Shown here one piece after another: positions 60,329-64,000 of a stretch of DNA of 64,000 nucleotides; within the stretch, counting starts at the first letter, position 1, and each line of letters starts with the position of its first letter. This stretch comes from Gemmatimonadaceae bacterium. GTDB lineage: Bacteria; Gemmatimonadota; Gemmatimonadetes; Gemmatimonadales; Gemmatimonadaceae. A model generated the notes under the pieces. The model saw nothing but the letters and a program-made list of their open reading frames with translations, was not told the DNA's origin and made no database searches. Position numbers and translations under genes: made by a program. Where the stretch lies: contig JAHBVT010000001.1 of the NCBI GenBank assembly GCA_019637355.1, forward strand, positions 434,001-498,000. The letters run 5' to 3'.

Positions 60329-63121
60329 ATGCGACTCCCGTGGAACGAGATTCGGCCGCGCGCCGCGGCCTTCGCGAAGAAGTGGGCGGGTAAGGGCTAC
60401 GAGAAGGGCGAGACCCAGCTCTTCTACCGAGATTTCTTCGACGTCTTCGGGGTCCCGGTGCAGCGCGTGGCACAGTTCGAGCGACCGGTCAAGGCGCTCG
60501 ATGCCGGGAAGTCGGGGTTCATCGACCTCTTCTGGAAGGGCGTGCTGCTCGTGGAGCAGAAGAGCAAGGGCCGTGACCTGGCGTCGGCGCGCGAGCAGGC
60601 GCTCGACTACTTCCCGGGGCTCAAGGACAGCGAGCTGCCGCGGTTCCTGCTCGTGAGCGACTTCCAGAACTTTGAACTCAAGGACCTGGTCACCGATGCT
60701 TCGGTGAGCTTTGCGCTGGCGGAGCTCCCCAAGCACGTCGAGAAGTTCGGATTCATCCTCGGCGTGGAGAAGCGGGCCTTCGACGACCAGGATCCGGTCA
60801 ACATCAAGGCCGCAGAGCTGGTCGGGAAGATCCACGACCGCCTTGAGGAGTCCGGCTACACGGGGCACGACCTCGAGGTCTTTCTCGTGCGCCTGGTCTT
60901 CTGCCTGTTCGCGGACGACACGGGTATCTTCGAGCCCCGCGAGAGCTTCCTCGACTACCTGCAGCACCGGACGCAGGACGACGGGTCGGACCTCGGGCCG
61001 AAGCTCGCGCTGCTGTTCCAGACGCTCAACACGCCTGAGGACCGGCGCAACAGCACGCTCGACGAGGACTTGGCGCGGTTCCCCTACGTGAACGGCCAGC
61101 TGTTCAGCGATGCGATCTCGATCCCGTCGTTCGATGCACCGACGCGGAAGCTGCTCCTCGAGGCCTGTGAGTTCGACTGGGCCGGCATCTCACCGGCCAT
61201 ATTCGGCTCGCTGTTCCAGTCGGTAATGGACGCCAAGGAGCGCCGTGCGCAGGGAGCGCATTACACCACCGAGAAGAACATCCTCAAGGTCATCAAGCCG
61301 CTGTTCCTCGATGCGCTGTGGGCGGAGTTCCGCCGGCTCGACGCACTCAGGTCGGATCGGCGCAAGCGGCTGCTCGAGTTCCAGCAGAAGCTCGGCACGC
61401 TGCGCTTCCTCGACCCGGCCTGCGGCTGCGGCAACTTCCTCATCATCGCCTACCGTGAGCTGCGCACGCTCGAGATCGAGGTCTTGCGCGCGTTGCGCGG
61501 CAAGTCGGATCAGCTCGAAGCTGACACCGCGGTGCTGTCCGTGGTGGACGTGGACCAGTTCTTCGGCATCGAGTTCAGCGAGTTCCCGGCGCGCATCGCC
61601 GAGACGGCGATGTGGATGATGGACCACATTATGAACAATCGGCTGTCGTTGGAGTTCGGGCAGTCGTATGCGCGTATCCCGCTGCGGAAGTCGCCGACGA
61701 TCAAGCACGGGGATGCGCTCGAAATGGACTGGGCGGAGGTGTTGTCGCCGGAGCGCTGCAGCTATGTACTCGGCAATCCGCCCTTCATCGGGAGCAAGTT
61801 CCAGAGTCCGGAGCAGCGTGCGCAGGTGCGGCGCGTGGCAAACCTCGGCGGCAGCGGCGGGTCGTTGGACTATGTGGCCGCGTGGTTTATTCTCGCGGGT
61901 CGCTATGTGGGGGCGAGGCCGATTGGCATTGGATTCGTGGCGACGAACAGCATCACGCAGGGCGAGCAGGTGGCGCAGCTGTGGCCGCTGCTGTTCGAGC
62001 AGAGCAAGCTGGAGATTGCCTTCGCGCACCGGACCTTCGCGTGGGGCAGCGATGCGCGGGGGAAGGCGCACGTGCACGTGGTGATTATCGGGCTCGCGCG
62101 CGCCGAGCACGCGCCGCCGGCGCGCCGGCTGTACTCGTATGAGGACATCAACGGGGAGCCGTTTGAGAGCGTGCATTCGGTGTTGAGTCCATATCTGTTC
62201 GATGCGTCGCAGTTGGCGAATCCGCACGTGGTGGTGGCGGAGGTTTCGCGGCCAGTCAACGGCTTGCCGCGTCTGCTGAGCGGATCGCAGCCCATTGATG
62301 GCGGTCACTACGTCTTCACTCCCGATGAGCGCAGGGCATTCCTGAGGCTTGAACCCGAGGCTCGGCCGCTCTTCCGGCCGTTCGTGGGCGCGGAAGAGTT
62401 CCTGAACGGAGGCGAGCGCTATCTCCTGTTCGCGCGCGATGCTTCGCCCGAGACGCTGAAGCGGCTTCCGATGGTCAGGGAACGCGTTGCGGCGGTACGG
62501 ACGTTTCGTCGAACCAGTAAGCGAGAGGGCACGCAGCAGCTGGCGGACACGCCGACCCTATTCCAGGTCAACGTGATTCCAGACTCGACGTTCCTGGTCG
62601 TGCCCGAGGTGAGCTCGGAGCGTCGCGAGTATATCCCCATTGGCTGGCTCGAGCCGCCGGTGATACCGAGCAACCTTGTGCGCGTGATGGAACAGGCCAC
62701 CCTGGGCCAGTTCGGGCTCCTCACGTCAGCGATGCATATGAGCTGGATGCGTCACATCGGTGGCCGGCTCAAGAGCGATTATCGCTACGCCATCGGGCTC
62801 GTGTACAACACGTTCCCGCTACCGGCCGGTGGTACCGCCGTGCTCGCCCAGATTGAACCGATGGCGCAGGCCGTGCTCGATGCCCGCGCCGAGCACCGGG
62901 AGGCCACCCTCGCCGACCTCTACGACCCCGACACGATGCCGTCCGCGCTCCGCAGGGCGCACCAGGCCCTCGACCGCGCGGTCGAGCGGCTCTACCGCAA
63001 GGCACCGTTCAAGACCGACCGCGAACGCGCGGAGTACCTGCTGGGCTTCTACGAGAAGATGGTGAGCCCGCTCGGCGTCGGCGCAGCCCCGCGGCGCGGG
63101 ACGCGCAAACCGAGAGGCTAG
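60329..63121 (+). CDS. MmeI-like (type IIL) combined restriction-modification enzyme
   Basis: 930 residues from ATG 60329, close to MmeI's ~919. Residues ~55-85 hold the nuclease signature in one chain: FIDLFWKGVLLVEQKSKG (D-x(n)-ExK). Helical spacer to ~300, then N6-adenine methyltransferase: motif I FLDPACGCGNFLIIAYREL and motif IV LGNPPFIGS. The last ~350 residues match the target-recognition and C-terminal parts (TNSITQGEQ, FNTFPLP-type YNTFPLPAG). Such enzymes methylate one strand and cut ~20 bases from a 6-7 base site. Specificity cannot be read from sequence. CATATT/TATTCC lies 6-8 bases before the ATG. Confidence 0.88.
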   Translation: MRLPWNEIRPRAAAFAKKWAGKGYEKGETQLFYRDFFDVFGVPVQRVAQFERPVKALDAGKSGFIDLFWKGVLLVEQKSKGRDLASAREQALDYFPGLKDSELPRFLLVSDFQNFELKDLVTDASVSFALAELPKHVEKFGFILGVEKRAFDDQDPVNIKAAELVGKIHDRLEESGYTGHDLEVFLVRLVFCLFADDTGIFEPRESFLDYLQHRTQDDGSDLGPKLALLFQTLNTPEDRRNSTLDEDLARFPYVNGQLFSDAISIPSFDAPTRKLLLEACEFDWAGISPAIFGSLFQSVMDAKERRAQGAHYTTEKNILKVIKPLFLDALWAEFRRLDALRSDRRKRLLEFQQKLGTLRFLDPACGCGNFLIIAYRELRTLEIEVLRALRGKSDQLEADTAVLSVVDVDQFFGIEFSEFPARIAETAMWMMDHIMNNRLSLEFGQSYARIPLRKSPTIKHGDALEMDWAEVLSPERCSYVLGNPPFIGSKFQSPEQRAQVRRVANLGGSGGSLDYVAAWFILAGRYVGARPIGIGFVATNSITQGEQVAQLWPLLFEQSKLEIAFAHRTFAWGSDARGKAHVHVVIIGLARAEHAPPARRLYSYEDINGEPFESVHSVLSPYLFDASQLANPHVVVAEVSRPVNGLPRLLSGSQPIDGGHYVFTPDERRAFLRLEPEARPLFRPFVGAEEFLNGGERYLLFARDASPETLKRLPMVRERVAAVRTFRRTSKREGTQQLADTPTLFQVNVIPDSTFLVVPEVSSERREYIPIGWLEPPVIPSNLVRVMEQATLGQFGLLTSAMHMSWMRHIGGRLKSDYRYAIGLVYNTFPLPAGGTAVLAQIEPMAQAVLDARAEHREATLADLYDPDTMPSALRRAHQALDRAVERLYRKAPFKTDRERAEYLLGFYEKMVSPLGVGAAPRRGTRKPRG

Positions 63122-63157
63122 CGGGACGGGGAAGAACTCGCCGTCGAAAGGTGGGGC

Positions 63158-63185
63158 TTGATGAAATATGACTATGGGTTATATT
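63158..63185 (+). promoter_or_regulatory. Promoter and imperfect palindromic operator of the XRE module
   Basis: TTGATG (63158-63163), 16 bases, TATATT (63180-63185). An imperfect palindrome AATATGAC-TATGG-GTTATATT (63165-63185, 7 of 8 positions paired) lies over the -10. The ATG is ten bases beyond, so the leader would be very short. Confidence 0.65.
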
Positions 63186-63195
63186 CCAATCAGTT

Positions 63196-63594
63196 ATGTC
63201 GCTCAAGCCACTTCAATTGCTCCGTGAAGCGCGCGCCGTGACACAGGCCAGCGTAGCCGCTGCGATGCGGTTGACCCAGCCCGCCGTGTCAAAGCTCGAG
63301 CGCCGCGCGGACGTGTCGGTGCGAGCGTTGCGCGACTATATCGCGGCGCTCGGCGGGACGCTCGAGGTGACTGCGAAATTCACGGACGGTGCGGTTCCGC
63401 TGCTCGATGCTGACGAGACGTACGTGTCGCGAGTTCCGCTGCGAAAGGTCGCGGAGCGCCGGCCCGCGTGGGGCAATACACTGCCCCCTGACTGGATCGC
63501 CGAGATCGAACGCGTGCGTCGCCTCACGCCAGAGGACCGCCTCGAAGAGGCCGCTGAGCTCTCGGCGTTCTTGGCGGAGACGCGACGTGTTTGA
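63196..63594 (+). CDS. XRE-family HTH antitoxin-like protein
   Basis: 132 residues. Residues ~6-58 form an XRE HTH: LLREARAVTQASVAAAMRLTQPAVSKLERR (parts LLREARAVTQASVAAAM and TQPAVSKLER). The rest (ETYVSRVPLRKVAERRPAWG, a helical C-terminus) probably contacts the toxin. Its stop lies eight bases inside the nucleotidyltransferase gene. It most likely represses its own promoter through the palindrome at 63165-63185. Compare the RHH antitoxin at 57276, which pairs with a similar toxin. Confidence 0.85.
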   Translation: MSLKPLQLLREARAVTQASVAAAMRLTQPAVSKLERRADVSVRALRDYIAALGGTLEVTAKFTDGAVPLLDADETYVSRVPLRKVAERRPAWGNTLPPDWIAEIERVRRLTPEDRLEEAAELSAFLAETRRV

Positions 63595-64000
63595 GCCGCC
63601 GGTCTTCCGTCGGTTCAGGCCAGGGGTGTTGGCCGAGGCGCTGACTCGCCATCAAGTGGACTATGTCTTGGTTGGGGCCCTGGCGGGTCGCTTGGCTGGA
63701 CTGCCACGACTCACGGCGGATGCAGATATCACCCCCGCGCTGGATCGTCCCAACCTAGAGCGCCTCGCCGCCGCCCTCCGCGAGCTCAATGCGAAGGTGT
63801 ACACGCAGGACCTGCCAGAGGGGCTTCCCTTCGATTGCTCCGCGCCGATGCTCGCGCGGGCTGAGGTGTGGAACCTGACCACAGACGCCGGTCGCGTGGA
63901 TGTGCTGTTCAAGCCTGTCGGGAGCTCCGGCTACGCCGGCCTGATGGAGGATGCCATCGAGTATCCGGCCTACGGCACCACGCTCTGGGCGGCATCGCTG
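63587..64000 (+). CDS. Nucleotidyltransferase, toxin-like, 3' end outside window
   Basis: From GTG 63587 (overlapping the XRE gene by eight bases) the frame stays open to the window end: 138 residues visible. The signature is YVLVGALAGRLAGLPRLTADADITPAL, with R-x-T-x-D-x-D (RLTADAD) and a later VDVLF. It fits the AbiEii/MNT-type nucleotidyltransferase toxins. The C-terminal part is missing from the window. Confidence 0.8.
   Translation, partial: MFEPPVFRRFRPGVLAEALTRHQVDYVLVGALAGRLAGLPRLTADADITPALDRPNLERLAAALRELNAKVYTQDLPEGLPFDCSAPMLARAEVWNLTTDAGRVDVLFKPVGSSGYAGLMEDAIEYPAYGTTLWAASL

Noticed and set aside
60329-63121. The MmeI-like enzyme as the cause of CATG avoidance
   Set aside because: Type IIL enzymes recognise 6-7 base asymmetric sites, so this gene is an unlikely source of pressure against a 4-base palindrome.

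Overview
The window is about 64 kb of GC-rich DNA (by eye about two-thirds G+C) that is densely packed with genes, most of which start with ATG or GTG overlapping the previous stop codon. The protein set (secreted proteins ending in ...AQ signal cleavage sites, beta-barrel proteins, TonB plug proteins, type IV pili, an F0 ATP synthase operon with signal-peptide-bearing a and b subunits) points to a diderm of the Gemmatimonadota type. That assignment is inference, since no rRNA gene is present. I see no tRNA, rRNA, CRISPR array, prophage or insertion sequence.

Layout. 0-7.7 kb: envelope proteins (DUF3108, YceI, a porin-like barrel, an M28 peptidase, lipoproteins), a PnuC-NadR fusion, translation initiation factor IF-1, Hsp15 and ArfB. 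7.7-22 kb: a type IV pilus region with pilS-pilR, three coupled membrane glycosylation genes, a sigma-54-type promoter, pilA, three minor pseudopilins and pilMNOPQ. 22-29 kb: aroC-aroK, topA-trmFO-SRPBCC-xer. 29.2-31.3 kb: a three-gene secreted cassette (eight-cysteine peptide, DsbA-like oxidoreductase, orphan TonB plug) lying between xer and hslVU, which are adjacent in the Firmicute gid-codV-clpQY arrangement. 31.3-45.2 kb: hslVU, argF-type carbamoyltransferase, a flavin monooxygenase with an internal amber codon, BASS transporter, epimerase, peroxiredoxin, Ser/Thr kinase, a GGDEF-EAL protein, gcvT and a sigma-54 activator. 45.2-50 kb: a lower-GC signalling locus with a 23-codon micro-ORF, a membrane HD-GYP protein and a very large BTAD-ATPase-TPR regulator. 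50-57 kb: MoxR ATPase, a two-component system, a BsuPI lipoprotein and the F0 plus delta part of the ATP synthase operon. 57.2-64 kb: an RHH/nucleotidyltransferase module, a ferredoxin, a cupin, a sugar nucleotidyltransferase, an MmeI-like single-chain restriction-modification enzyme, and an XRE/nucleotidyltransferase module cut by the window end.

How the parts work together. PilS and PilR should switch on pilA through the -24/-12 element found upstream of it, and the three genes between pilR and pilA look like a polyprenyl-phosphate-sugar glycosylation pathway that could decorate the pilin. The 57-64 kb end looks like a small defence island, with both toxin-antitoxin-like modules carrying palindromes over their own promoters.

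Three genome-scale patterns stand out. The tetranucleotide CATG is almost absent (five sites found in about 60 kb) except in 45.5-49.2 kb, where I count 14. Five transcription units have a TANNNT -10 box exactly six bases before the start codon, the signature of leaderless mRNAs. Intergenic inverted repeats built from 7-base units that start with GAC separate several transcription units.
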